This document shows positions 7,551-14,596 of a stretch of 22,364 bases of DNA, piece after piece. Under the pieces are notes generated by a model. The model searched no databases. It had not been told where the DNA came from and saw nothing but the letters and a program-made list of their open reading frames with translations. The DNA is from CAZDUZ01 sp964508755. Its GTDB lineage: Bacteria > Patescibacteriota > Dojkabacteria > SC72 > JAFGCJ01. The position numbers and the translations under genes were made by a program. The stretch is taken from contig CAZDUZ010000011.1 of the NCBI GenBank assembly GCA_964508755.1, positions 1-22,364 of the forward strand, read 5' to 3'. Numbering within the stretch: position 1 is the stretch's first letter; each line of letters opens with the position of its first letter.

Positions 7551-10303
7551 AGACACTACTTGCTTACCATGACAAACAAAAAGAACAATATGCGACACTG
7601 GGAAATAAGTACCCCCTTTTTGACACTGAACGATATGAACCATTTCTTTTAACGTCACATGAGCTATATATCACCCAAACCGCTGAGATACACGCCAAAC
7701 TTAATGAATATCCAATTCGAGCGGCCATACGAACATTTAAGAACTCAATATCTACCATTTTGCTTATTCCCGGGATTATCACGGCACTACTCTATATTGT
7801 TGACTTCATTACCGCTTTAGCGCGATCAGAATCAATTTCCTCACTTATTCCAGGGTGGACAACTAATCTTACCTTTTGGATCGCTGTCCTTGGTGTAATG
7901 CTTCTCTGGCATGAAACGTATAGAACATCTCGTCAAGCAGAACATATTTCCCCTTCCGAACCATTTAGCGAGTTGGATTTAAAAGCAATTAAACAGGGTG
8001 ATTTTGGCCTGCAAAAAAAGAAGAAACGCAGTGCAATCCCGGTCACTGATCCAGATTTGTTAGTGTTCATCTCGCATGCGGTACATGATCAAAAACTTGA
8101 CACTAACAAACTTTTCAACACGCTGATTAACGACCCTCAATGCAAAATACTCTTTGAACGTCTTCATGTGGCAGAGGAAATTCCTTCACTCCAAACACAA
8201 CTTAATAATTCACCATTACCCTCATGTAGTCTTTCATGTATAAGGAGTCTTCTGCTTTACTCGGTAGAAGAAGCTATAGCGACCAATAGTCCCTATGCCC
8301 GTTCAGAACATTTATTAATATCATACTTCAAAGTGTTTGAACCACTTGCTCAATTTCTCAAGGAACGAAAACTGAATATTGAATTAATGAGATTTGTTGC
8401 GTCTTGGCTAGAGATTAAAAGAAAATCACTCCAATCAACCCAAATATTAGATCCGCGCATTCCATATATTAGAACCGGAGGTATAGCAAACAGCTGGATT
8501 TATGGTTACACATATGTATTAAGTCATTACAGTAAAGACCTTACCCAGCAGATTGCCCGCAAAGGGGGACATTACGGTATCGGACATGACAGCGAGATGG
8601 AGGAAGTTGTTGCAGTGCTCAGCAAAATGAGTAAAAAACACGTGCTTCTTGTAGGAGAAAGTGGTACCGGTAAAACCTCAATCGCAAAAGGACTCGCAGA
8701 GCGTATAAATAAAGGAACGGTACCTCCAATTCTTCGGGAGCATAGGGTTATTCAACTCGATGTAAACAGTCTTGTTGCAGGTGCTGGGGCGCATGGCAAT
8801 TTAGAATCGTTAGTACAAGAAACGATGAAAGAACTTGCAAAAGCTGGTAATACCATACTTTTCATAGATGAAATCCAAGAAATTACTGGTATGCAAGGAG
8901 AAGAGAGCAAGCATTCGCTTGCAGGAATCATGCTTCCCTATATTCTCGAAAGCTCATTTCCAATTATTGGAACCATAACCTACGCAGACTATAAAAAGTT
9001 CTTCTATTCTCGTGAATCACTCAGGCAAAGCTTTCAATCGGTCGAGATCCACGAAGTGACACCAGAAGCAGCTTTCGAAATAATCCTTACACAACTAGAA
9101 CAACTTGAAAGCACCTACCAGATAACCATCACGTTTCCAGCAATTCTAGCCGCAGTAGAGCTCGCTCAGCGATACATTTATGACCGCAAGCTGCCGGACA
9201 GCGCAGTTAATATCATGGAGGCTGCTTGCGCTTCTATACAAGAAACACAAGACAAGACACTAACTACAGAAGTGGTTTCTAAAGTTGTATCACAAATGAC
9301 AGAAATTCCAGTCACCGACGTCACTGCCGACGAAGCAACCAAACTGCTCGACCTTGAAAACAGAATTAAGGATAAAGTAATCGGTCAGGAAACAGCTATC
9401 CATCAGATTGTTGAAGCTCTCAAACGGTCAAGGACAGGAATCCGAGACCCGCATCGTCCAATAGGAACCTTTCTCTTTCTTGGACCAACCGGAGTAGGTA
9501 AGACGTTACTTGCCAAAACGGTAGGAGAGGAGTACTTCGGCGAAAAACATCAAATGATTCGATTAGATATGTCGGAGTTCAAAGAACTTTCAAGCGTAGA
9601 ACGGCTATTAGGCTCTGCGCAAACCGCTGAACATGCTCAAGCTTCTGTGTCGTTTCTCGATGAAGTGAAGCAACACCCTTTTTCTGTTATCCTTCTCGAT
9701 GAAATGGAGAAAGCTCATCCGCAGATACTTGATTTGTTTCTTCAAGTACTCGATGAAGGTCACATGACAAATACGCACGGTGAATCAATTTCCTTTGACA
9801 ATTCTATCATTATTGCAACGAGTAATATTGGCAGCAAAACCCTATTAGATGCCCTTGAAAAAGACAATACTCTGTTTGAAGAAGCAAGACAGAGAGTCCT
9901 TGAAGAATTACGCGAAGCAGTTCGAGTAGAGTTCCTAAACCGTTTTGATCAAATTATTATATTTACACCGCATTCTCGAGATAACTACATTAAAATCGCA
10001 GAGCTTCTGTTAAAGGAGTTAAGAAATCGCTTGCTAGAAAAAGAAATCACCCTTCGATGGGAAGATAACCTGCTTCTTTCAATTGTTTCAAATTCCTATC
10101 AGCCGGGATTAGGAGCTCGACCAATGAGAAGATATATTCAAGACACAATCGAAACGATTATTGCGCAAGAGATTTTAGAGGGTAACCTTAAAAGCGGTGA
10201 TACCTTCACATTTACAAGTGATTTACTACGGTCACGTCAACAAACAATTCCTCATACAGAAGTTCTGTTGAACAATCAACAATCAGGAAATGTAAATAAT
10301 TAA
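7547..10303 (+). CDS. Membrane-anchored ClpA/ClpC-like double AAA+ ATPase
   Basis: This 918-aa protein starts at ATG 7547, overlapping the previous stop (ATGA). Residues 66-90 and 107-121 are likely membrane helices. Residues about 165-300 resemble a degenerate Clp_N domain (ARSEHLLISYF). NBD1 has Walker A GESGTGKT (370-377) and Walker B ILFIDE (437-442). NBD2 has GPTGVGKT (646-653), VILLDE (714-719), arginine finger FLNRF (R799) and sensor 2 GARPMRR (856-862). The ClpC middle (M/UVR) domain is absent. The aromatic pore residues of both rings are replaced: KYRG of NBD1 reads GAHG (A415), and GYVG of NBD2 reads TAEH (A694), with ungapped alignment around them. The paired NBD1 arginine fingers (ERRF) read RQSF. 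It is therefore a clear Clp/Hsp100 relative, but classical ClpP-linked unfoldase activity should not be assumed. Confidence 0.9.
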   Translation: MKTLLAYHDKQKEQYATLGNKYPLFDTERYEPFLLTSHELYITQTAEIHAKLNEYPIRAAIRTFKNSISTILLIPGIITALLYIVDFITALARSESISSLIPGWTTNLTFWIAVLGVMLLWHETYRTSRQAEHISPSEPFSELDLKAIKQGDFGLQKKKKRSAIPVTDPDLLVFISHAVHDQKLDTNKLFNTLINDPQCKILFERLHVAEEIPSLQTQLNNSPLPSCSLSCIRSLLLYSVEEAIATNSPYARSEHLLISYFKVFEPLAQFLKERKLNIELMRFVASWLEIKRKSLQSTQILDPRIPYIRTGGIANSWIYGYTYVLSHYSKDLTQQIARKGGHYGIGHDSEMEEVVAVLSKMSKKHVLLVGESGTGKTSIAKGLAERINKGTVPPILREHRVIQLDVNSLVAGAGAHGNLESLVQETMKELAKAGNTILFIDEIQEITGMQGEESKHSLAGIMLPYILESSFPIIGTITYADYKKFFYSRESLRQSFQSVEIHEVTPEAAFEIILTQLEQLESTYQITITFPAILAAVELAQRYIYDRKLPDSAVNIMEAACASIQETQDKTLTTEVVSKVVSQMTEIPVTDVTADEATKLLDLENRIKDKVIGQETAIHQIVEALKRSRTGIRDPHRPIGTFLFLGPTGVGKTLLAKTVGEEYFGEKHQMIRLDMSEFKELSSVERLLGSAQTAEHAQASVSFLDEVKQHPFSVILLDEMEKAHPQILDLFLQVLDEGHMTNTHGESISFDNSIIIATSNIGSKTLLDALEKDNTLFEEARQRVLEELREAVRVEFLNRFDQIIIFTPHSRDNYIKIAELLLKELRNRLLEKEITLRWEDNLLLSIVSNSYQPGLGARPMRRYIQDTIETIIAQEILEGNLKSGDTFTFTSDLLRSRQQTIPHTEVLLNNQQSGNVNN

Positions 10304-10335
10304 CGAAGACCACGAGGATAAAAACCAGAGATACG

Positions 10336-10363
10336 TTGACTCATAGCTTATCCATGCTATAAT
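10336..10363 (+). promoter_or_regulatory. Strong promoter of rpmF
   Basis: TTGACT (10336-10341), a 16-nt spacer and TATAAT (10358-10363) with an upstream TG (extended -10). The -10 ends 10 nt before the ATG, leaving a leader of only about 3-4 nt. It lies 32 bases past the Clp stop and starts the ribosomal block. Confidence 0.75.
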
Positions 10364-10373
10364 CCGTCACGAA

Positions 10374-10637
10374 ATGGGTGCATTACCTAAACGAAAAATT
10401 TCAAAAGCCCGCAAACACAGACGTCGAGCGCATGATCATTTGGAAATGCCTGCTCTCAGTATCTGCCCGAAATGTAAGAAGGCTAAGAGGCCGCATTACA
10501 GATGTGAGTTCTGCGGACATTACGGATCTGTCGAATCAGCAGGTCCTGTGAAAGCAGAGGTTGACGATAAGAAGCAGACAGAGCAAAGTACTTCAAGTCA
10601 ATCTTCAGCCCCAAAGAAGAATGAAAACAAGAAATGA
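10374..10637 (+). CDS. rpmF: 50S ribosomal protein L32
   Basis: The N-terminus (MGALPKRKISKARKHRRRAH) is the L32 hallmark, followed by ICPKCKKAKRPHYRCEFCGHY with the two Cys pairs expected to bind zinc (CPKC and CEFC). The protein is 87 aa, about 25-30 longer than usual, because of a hydrophilic K/Q/S/E-rich tail after residue 60. It is driven by its own promoter. Its 3' end overlaps nusB by 17 nt, so nusB is probably translated by coupling. Confidence 0.95.
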   Translation: MGALPKRKISKARKHRRRAHDHLEMPALSICPKCKKAKRPHYRCEFCGHYGSVESAGPVKAEVDDKKQTEQSTSSQSSAPKKNENKK

Positions 10638-11103
10638 TCCTCGACATTCAGCACGGATTCTCGCATTAGAATTTCTTTTTTCGAAACACTTCTCACAGGA
10701 TTCCTCTCTCGATGGAAGTAACAATTCGTTTCACGATGAAAACGAGTTGCTGCAATCCCTGCAAGTCGTAGCAGAAGCAGCAGAAATTTCGCACTATGAC
10801 TCAACTCTCGCACTTTCAATCGTTAAAGGAGTTCGTTTGTCGCAGAAGGAATTGGATTCCCAAATTGCGTCATATGCTCCTCAATGGCCGATAGATCAGA
10901 TACAAAAGGTTGATCTTGAGATTTTACGTATCGCGTTGTGGGAGGGATTTGTCGGTGCTATAACACCACCAAAAGTTGCAATTGACGAAGCGATAGAAAT
11001 TGCCAAAGAGTTTGGGGGAGAATCGAGCTCAAAATTCATAAATGGAGTTCTTGGATCATTATATGAAAGAAAACACAATGACAACAAAGATAAAGCAGTT
11101 TGA
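10621..11103 (+). CDS. nusB: Transcription antitermination factor NusB
   Basis: NusB with S10/NusE binds boxA RNA and supports rRNA antitermination. The 160-aa product begins MKTRNDPRHSARILALEFLF, typical of NusB; an earlier in-frame start at 10561 would lie deep inside rpmF and adds no conserved sequence. The C-terminal hallmark is clear: KVDLEILRIALWEGFV, then PPKVAIDEAIEIAKEFGGES and SKFINGVLGSL. It overlaps rpmF by 17 nt upstream and rnc by 26 nt downstream, so the three form a tightly coupled unit under the rpmF promoter. No Shine-Dalgarno sequence is visible. Confidence 0.93.
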   Translation: MKTRNDPRHSARILALEFLFSKHFSQDSSLDGSNNSFHDENELLQSLQVVAEAAEISHYDSTLALSIVKGVRLSQKELDSQIASYAPQWPIDQIQKVDLEILRIALWEGFVGAITPPKVAIDEAIEIAKEFGGESSSKFINGVLGSLYERKHNDNKDKAV

Positions 11104-11827
11104 AGCAAAGCTAAACGTCACCTTCAAGGATAAAGAGCTTCTGACACTCGCGCTCACCCATCGATCCTTTTTAAATGAAAATACTTCGGTAAAAGAGCAC
11201 AATGAAAGGTTAGAATACCTCGGAGACGCAGTGCTTGAATTTCTTGTTTCGAAGTTTCTCTATGCAACATTTCCTGATAACGCTGAAGGCGACCTTACCA
11301 GTTACCGCTCTGCATCGGTTAAAACTGATACTCTCGCAGAGATAGCTCGAACACTCGATTATGGCTCATTTCTACGAATGAGCAAAGGAGAGGAGAAAAC
11401 CGGAGGAAGAGAGAAAGATTATTTACTTGCAAACACATTTGAGGCGGTTCTGGGTGCAATGTACCTTGACCAAGGAATGAAGACGTGCGAAGCGTTTCTC
11501 TCGAGAGTATTATTTCCCAAAATTGGCCACATTGTCGAAAACAGACTCGACATTGATCCCAAAACTCGCTTTCAAGAAATTGCCCAAGAAAAACTTCGAA
11601 TGACTCCGACTTACCATGTTCTTTCAGAAATTGGACCCGATCATAATAAAATCTTTACAATGGGTGTCTATCTTGGCTCAACAGAGTATGGAAGGGGAGA
11701 GGGATCAAGCAAGCAGCGAGCCGAAGAATCCGCAGCCATTGAGGCATTGCAGAAAATTTCTACCGAGAATGAAGGAGAAAAAAACGATCAATCAAGCAAA
11801 AAGACTGGCAACTCAACAAAGTCTTGA
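11078..11827 (+). CDS. rnc: Ribonuclease III
   Basis: RNase III cleaves double-stranded RNA in rRNA precursors and structured mRNAs. Numbering from ATG 11078 (249 aa), the catalytic signature NERLEYLGD is at 42-50 (E43, E46 and D50 match E. coli E38, E41 and D45). The second metal-site block is LLANTFEAVLGAMYLDQG, where N119 stands at the position of E. coli D114 and E122 matches E117. A double-stranded RNA-binding domain spans about 163-232 (TRFQEIAQEKLRMTPTYHVL to KQRAEESAAIEAL), followed by a charged tail. Starts at 11063 and 11042 are in frame but overlap nusB more; 11078 leaves a 26-nt overlap. Translation is probably coupled to nusB. Confidence 0.94.
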   Translation: MTTKIKQFEAKLNVTFKDKELLTLALTHRSFLNENTSVKEHNERLEYLGDAVLEFLVSKFLYATFPDNAEGDLTSYRSASVKTDTLAEIARTLDYGSFLRMSKGEEKTGGREKDYLLANTFEAVLGAMYLDQGMKTCEAFLSRVLFPKIGHIVENRLDIDPKTRFQEIAQEKLRMTPTYHVLSEIGPDHNKIFTMGVYLGSTEYGRGEGSSKQRAEESAAIEALQKISTENEGEKNDQSSKKTGNSTKS

Positions 11828-11833
11828 TAGACC

Positions 11834-11862
11834 TTGATACAATAAGATTATTTTGATAGAAT
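11834..11862 (+). promoter_or_regulatory. Promoter of rpsP-khpA
   Basis: TTGATA (11834-11839), a 17-nt spacer and TAGAAT (11857-11862), with TG just upstream of the -10. The -10 ends 9 nt before the rpsP ATG, leaving a leader of about 2-3 nt. Confidence 0.7.
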
Positions 11863-11871
11863 GCGCCCGTT

Positions 11872-12315
11872 ATGGTAAAAATACGTCTAATGCGAATAGG
11901 AAAAAAACACGAGCCGCACTTTCGGATTGTTGCGCAGGATTCACGCCATTTTAGAAGTGGAAGGGTGCTCGAAACGATTGGACATTACAACACACTTACC
12001 TCACCATCCACCCTCGTGTACGACAAAGAAGCACTCAATAGATGGATTGCTAAAGGTGCTCAAATGACAGACACTATTCACGATATATTTGTTAAAGAAA
12101 AGGTTGTTAAACCGTTAAAGGTACGCGAAGCACGAATTAAAGCTATGATTTCCCGCTCAAAGAAACTAAAGGAACCTGAGGCTCCTACAGAAACAGCCGC
12201 TACTGTTCCACAGACTAATCAGCCAGAAAGCTCGGAAAGTGCTGAAAAAACACCGAGCGAACCGGCTCAAACAGCAGAACCAGAGCAGACAACTGCTGAT
12301 ACATCTGCAGCCTGA
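11872..12315 (+). CDS. rpsP: 30S ribosomal protein S16
   Basis: S16 is an early-binding 30S assembly protein. The N-terminus MVKIRLMRIGKKHEPHFRIV, followed by DSRHFRSGRVLETIGHYNTL and ALNRWIAKGAQMTDTIHDIF, covers the whole S16 fold in about 85 residues. The protein is 147 aa, well above the usual 80-90. After a basic stretch (to about residue 102) it carries a low-complexity tail of about 45 residues rich in E, P, T, A, S and Q. The gene has its own promoter and is followed by khpA, matching the widespread rpsP-khpA pairing (rimM and trmD, often next, are absent). Confidence 0.95.
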   Translation: MVKIRLMRIGKKHEPHFRIVAQDSRHFRSGRVLETIGHYNTLTSPSTLVYDKEALNRWIAKGAQMTDTIHDIFVKEKVVKPLKVREARIKAMISRSKKLKEPEAPTETAATVPQTNQPESSESAEKTPSEPAQTAEPEQTTADTSAA

Positions 12316-12337
12316 GCACTGACTACTCCTTAATTGT

Positions 12338-12343
12338 TAGAAT
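12338..12343 (+). promoter_or_regulatory. -10 box (TAGAAT) of khpA, near-leaderless
   Basis: TAGAAT ends 6 nt before the ATG at 12350 inside the 34-bp rpsP-khpA gap, so khpA can be transcribed separately without a leader as well as from the rpsP promoter. Confidence 0.5.
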
Positions 12344-12349
12344 TACACC

Positions 12350-12589
12350 ATGCAGGAACTCCTCGAACTCATTCTCAAGCAAATAGCAAATTATCCTGAC
12401 GAGATCCAGATTGAAGAACGCATCAGTGAAGATGATCCAACATTTGTGACCTATATGATTTCAGCAAATGATGCAGACAAAGGGATTATTATTGGAAAGG
12501 GTGGCCGTATTATTTCTGCTATTCGTGATGTTCTCAGTATCAAGGCGGTAAGAGAAAATAAAAAGGTACGATTGGAAATCGTAGATTAA
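12350..12589 (+). CDS. khpA: KH-domain RNA-binding protein KhpA
   Basis: This is a 79-aa single KH-domain protein of the KhpA/YlqC type, an RNA-binding partner of KhpB in many bacteria with roles in RNA regulation, cell size and ribosome-related functions. The nucleic acid-binding GxxG loop is clear in KGIIIGKGGRIISAIRDVL (the loop itself is GKGG), followed by the last strand KKVRLEIVD. The length is standard. It ends the plus-strand ribosomal block, and the following genes are on the other strand. Confidence 0.92.
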   Translation: MQELLELILKQIANYPDEIQIEERISEDDPTFVTYMISANDADKGIIIGKGGRIISAIRDVLSIKAVRENKKVRLEIVD

Positions 12590-12590
12590 G

Positions 12591-12630
12591 AAAAAGATCG
12601 GAAGAAAGAAACTACATAAAGCATCTTTTT
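12591..12630. terminator. Possible bidirectional AT-rich terminator between khpA and pilO
   Basis: AAAAAGAT (12591-12598) is perfectly complementary to ATCTTTTT (12623-12630), starting 2 bases after the khpA stop, with a T-run at the end. The loop is 24 nt and the stem is almost all A/T, so it is weak. The A-run/T-run symmetry suits convergent transcription. A second stem (TTTGGAA 12678-12684 with TTCCAAA 12702-12708) lies between it and the pilO stop but has no T-run. Nothing else is evident in the 143-bp gap. Confidence 0.3.
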
Positions 12631-12732
12631 TCTATTATTCATTAATCGCCTCTCGGCTTTCTAAGGGTTCCACTCTCTTTGGAAAATGCCATTTCATGCA
12701 ATTCCAAATCGATTACTATTAAGAAGCACCGT

Positions 12733-13677
12733 TTATTGATCTTCCGTTTCACCTGCAGATTGATCCTCTTGTTCCTCTCCACTAGTATTTTCTTGTGAGA
12801 GTGTATGGTTGTATGAAGCGCGTTCCGAAATTTCCTTCATAATGTTTTCATTAAGTTTGATAATTACTGTGTCATCAATCCCTACGCGGGTAACAGGTTT
12901 AACGGTAAAGCCTTTAACACTAATGGCAATTGACCACGCACTCTCTGCACCGTTTTCACTAGGCGTTACATTAGTTTCTGATAGATCTACCCGTCTCTGA
13001 CTGACATAGACTTCACCAAGCGAAAGAATCGTAGCACTTCTTAATCGTAAATCGTTTATGAAGTTAGAGATATCTTCAAACGAACCGTAAAAACTAAAGG
13101 GACCGACTAAGGAATCTGAGCGTTCGGGTTTCCAATCAAGATCTTCCGACTCAAGACTTTGCGACAGTTTATCAATGACTATTCTATTCGTAATTTCTTC
13201 AGATTCAGGAACCAGGTTGTTTTCAATGGCAAGATAATCAATTTCGTTAGCAAGCGCAGATACATTTTTATCGTCACCAATTACCTTGGTTACCGTTCTA
13301 AGGTTTCTCTCAAGTTCTTCCACTCGAATACTTTTTAATGTTTTTACCTTTTCACGTTTAACTTTAATTTCATCCATTAACTTTGCTGACTGCTTTCTGT
13401 TTTCAACAATTTGAGTAGAGAAGGGGATCAGAATAAATGAAATAATAAGAGCAATAACACCAAGAATAACTAATGGTAAAATGAGATCTCCAAGGCGGGA
13501 AGAAAGTTTAGTGTCTTCCTCGCGTGCATGAATAATCTCTCGTTGGCGTTTCATCATTTCGCCTTTTTTCTTCATCTCTGCCGTCGTTACCGACATTTCA
13601 GTTGGTTTATTTCCCGAGCCTGTTTGCGGTGTCGATGTTCCTGACGGCATAATTTGATTTTTCAATTCTTCGGCCAT
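12733..13677 (-). CDS. pilO: Type IV pilus platform protein PilO-like
   Basis: PilO partners PilN through periplasmic coiled-coil and ferredoxin-like domains to connect PilM with the pilus machine. The assignment rests on position after pilM-pilN and on architecture: a cytoplasmic N-terminus, one membrane helix (about 66-86), a coiled coil (about 90-130), then a globular region including VGPFSFYGSFEDISNFINDL (the usual PilO YxGxFxxixxFlxxL motif) and SWSIAISVKGFTV-like strands. At 314 aa it is longer than the usual ~200, owing to a roughly 60-residue hydrophilic N-terminal extension and an acidic Q/E-rich C-terminal tail. The ATG lies 10 nt after the pilN stop and has no Shine-Dalgarno site, so reinitiation is likely. 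Confidence 0.75.
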   Translation of the reverse strand: MAEELKNQIMPSGTSTPQTGSGNKPTEMSVTTAEMKKKGEMMKRQREIIHAREEDTKLSSRLGDLILPLVILGVIALIISFILIPFSTQIVENRKQSAKLMDEIKVKREKVKTLKSIRVEELERNLRTVTKVIGDDKNVSALANEIDYLAIENNLVPESEEITNRIVIDKLSQSLESEDLDWKPERSDSLVGPFSFYGSFEDISNFINDLRLRSATILSLGEVYVSQRRVDLSETNVTPSENGAESAWSIAISVKGFTVKPVTRVGIDDTVIIKLNENIMKEISERASYNHTLSQENTSGEEQEDQSAGETEDQ

Positions 13678-13687
13678 TGCTTAATTA

Positions 13688-14530
13688 CTAAATATTATCA
13701 ATATTTTCTTTATTCATTCGACCAGCAAAGATAAACCGAACCGTTGTACTATCATCCTCACTTTCAATTCTTGTCACGCTATCCAAAGTAATATACTCAA
13801 AGTAATCTTCCTGAGAAGCCATAGTATGCCATAGTCGTGCGACATTCATGTAACTATCTGTAGAACCACTTATCGCAAATTCAAGGTTTTCATTCAGGTT
13901 AATTGCATATACCGTTGATAATCCGCTTGCAGTATCACGAAGATAGGTGAGTACAATATCAGGGCTGAAATCAAATTCGCGAACAGCAGTATACGCATTA
14001 ACTTTTGTAACAAGCGTTTTTTGTTTCATTTCTAAATATTGAAGTGAAACTATCTTCTTTTTTTCCTCTGCAAGCTGGTTCTGACGCATGTTTAACTCCA
14101 TCTTTGTAAGGAAATTCAAAACCAACACTCCAACAGTTAGGGCTAAAACGGTTAGGACTAAAAGAACCGCAAATACGTTCGATTTTCCTTTCTTCTCAAT
14201 TTTCTTTACTTGACTATCTGAAAGTTCAGGAAGAAGATCGATTGCTACTCCTCGAACACCTCTCTTAGGAGAGACTGCAGGAACCCCTGCATCTACTGAA
14301 GGCTGTGTCGAAGCGGGAATAGTCGTAAATGCTTGTTTTTTTGCTTCTGAAATAGCATTTACAGTATTAGAAATAGTGTTTGAGGATGGAGTTGTTTGAT
14401 TGATAGGTTCCGGTAGTGTACTAGGGACGTTTTGTTGCACCGTGGGAGCTGTGAATGATGACGAACTTACCGAACCATTCATCGTCTGGGAAGGTGTTAC
14501 TGCATTTGATAAAGGCATACTAGCATTCAT
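13688..14530 (-). CDS. pilN: Type IV pilus platform protein PilN-like
   Basis: PilN binds the actin-like PilM on the cytoplasmic side through a short motif (INLLPxE) and pairs with PilO outside. The motif is present as AIDLLPE (96-102), followed by one membrane helix (about 118-140), a coiled coil, and a globular domain containing the LRDTASGLSTVYAINLNENL-type strands expected of PilN. The protein is 280 aa because about 90 residues of S/T/P/N/Q-rich, probably disordered sequence precede the PilM-binding motif; most PilN proteins start within a few residues of it. The ATG at 14530 is preceded by TACAAT ending 6 nt upstream, so a second, leaderless transcript may start here inside the pilMNO unit. 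Confidence 0.82.
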   Translation of the reverse strand: MNASMPLSNAVTPSQTMNGSVSSSSFTAPTVQQNVPSTLPEPINQTTPSSNTISNTVNAISEAKKQAFTTIPASTQPSVDAGVPAVSPKRGVRGVAIDLLPELSDSQVKKIEKKGKSNVFAVLLVLTVLALTVGVLVLNFLTKMELNMRQNQLAEEKKKIVSLQYLEMKQKTLVTKVNAYTAVREFDFSPDIVLTYLRDTASGLSTVYAINLNENLEFAISGSTDSYMNVARLWHTMASQEDYFEYITLDSVTRIESEDDSTTVRFIFAGRMNKENIDNI

Positions 14531-14536
14531 TTTGTA

Positions 14537-14542
14537 ATTGTA
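14537..14542 (-). promoter_or_regulatory. Internal -10 box (TACAAT) before pilN
   Basis: On the minus strand TACAAT is followed by 6 nt and then the pilN ATG, the same geometry as recG, pcm and khpA on the other strand. TTGATG sits 19 nt upstream as a possible weak -35. Confidence 0.5.
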
Positions 14543-14573
14543 TTTTGAATGGAATTAGTTCCATCAAGTATGC

Positions 14574-14590
14574 GTAGCAAAAGGTGCTAC
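14574..14590. repeat. Small inverted repeat between pilM and pilN
   Basis: GTAGCA (14574-14579) and TGCTAC (14585-14590) form a 6-bp stem around 5 nt in the 66-bp gap. There is no U-run on either side, so it is more likely an mRNA-processing or stability element than a terminator. Confidence 0.25.
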
Positions 14591-14596
14591 ACTATA

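Noticed and set aside
10635..11827. Recoded UGA (Gly) as in Gracilibacteria/Absconditabacteria.
   Set aside because: TGA ends rpmF, nusB and rnc at the expected family C-termini, and no gene needs in-frame TGA read-through.
12640..12720. GCCTCTCGGC and the TTTGGAA/TTCCAAA stem as intrinsic terminators between khpA and pilO.
   Set aside because: The first has only a 3-bp stem and the second lacks a T-run on either strand; only the A-run/T-run pair at 12591-12630 was kept, at low confidence.
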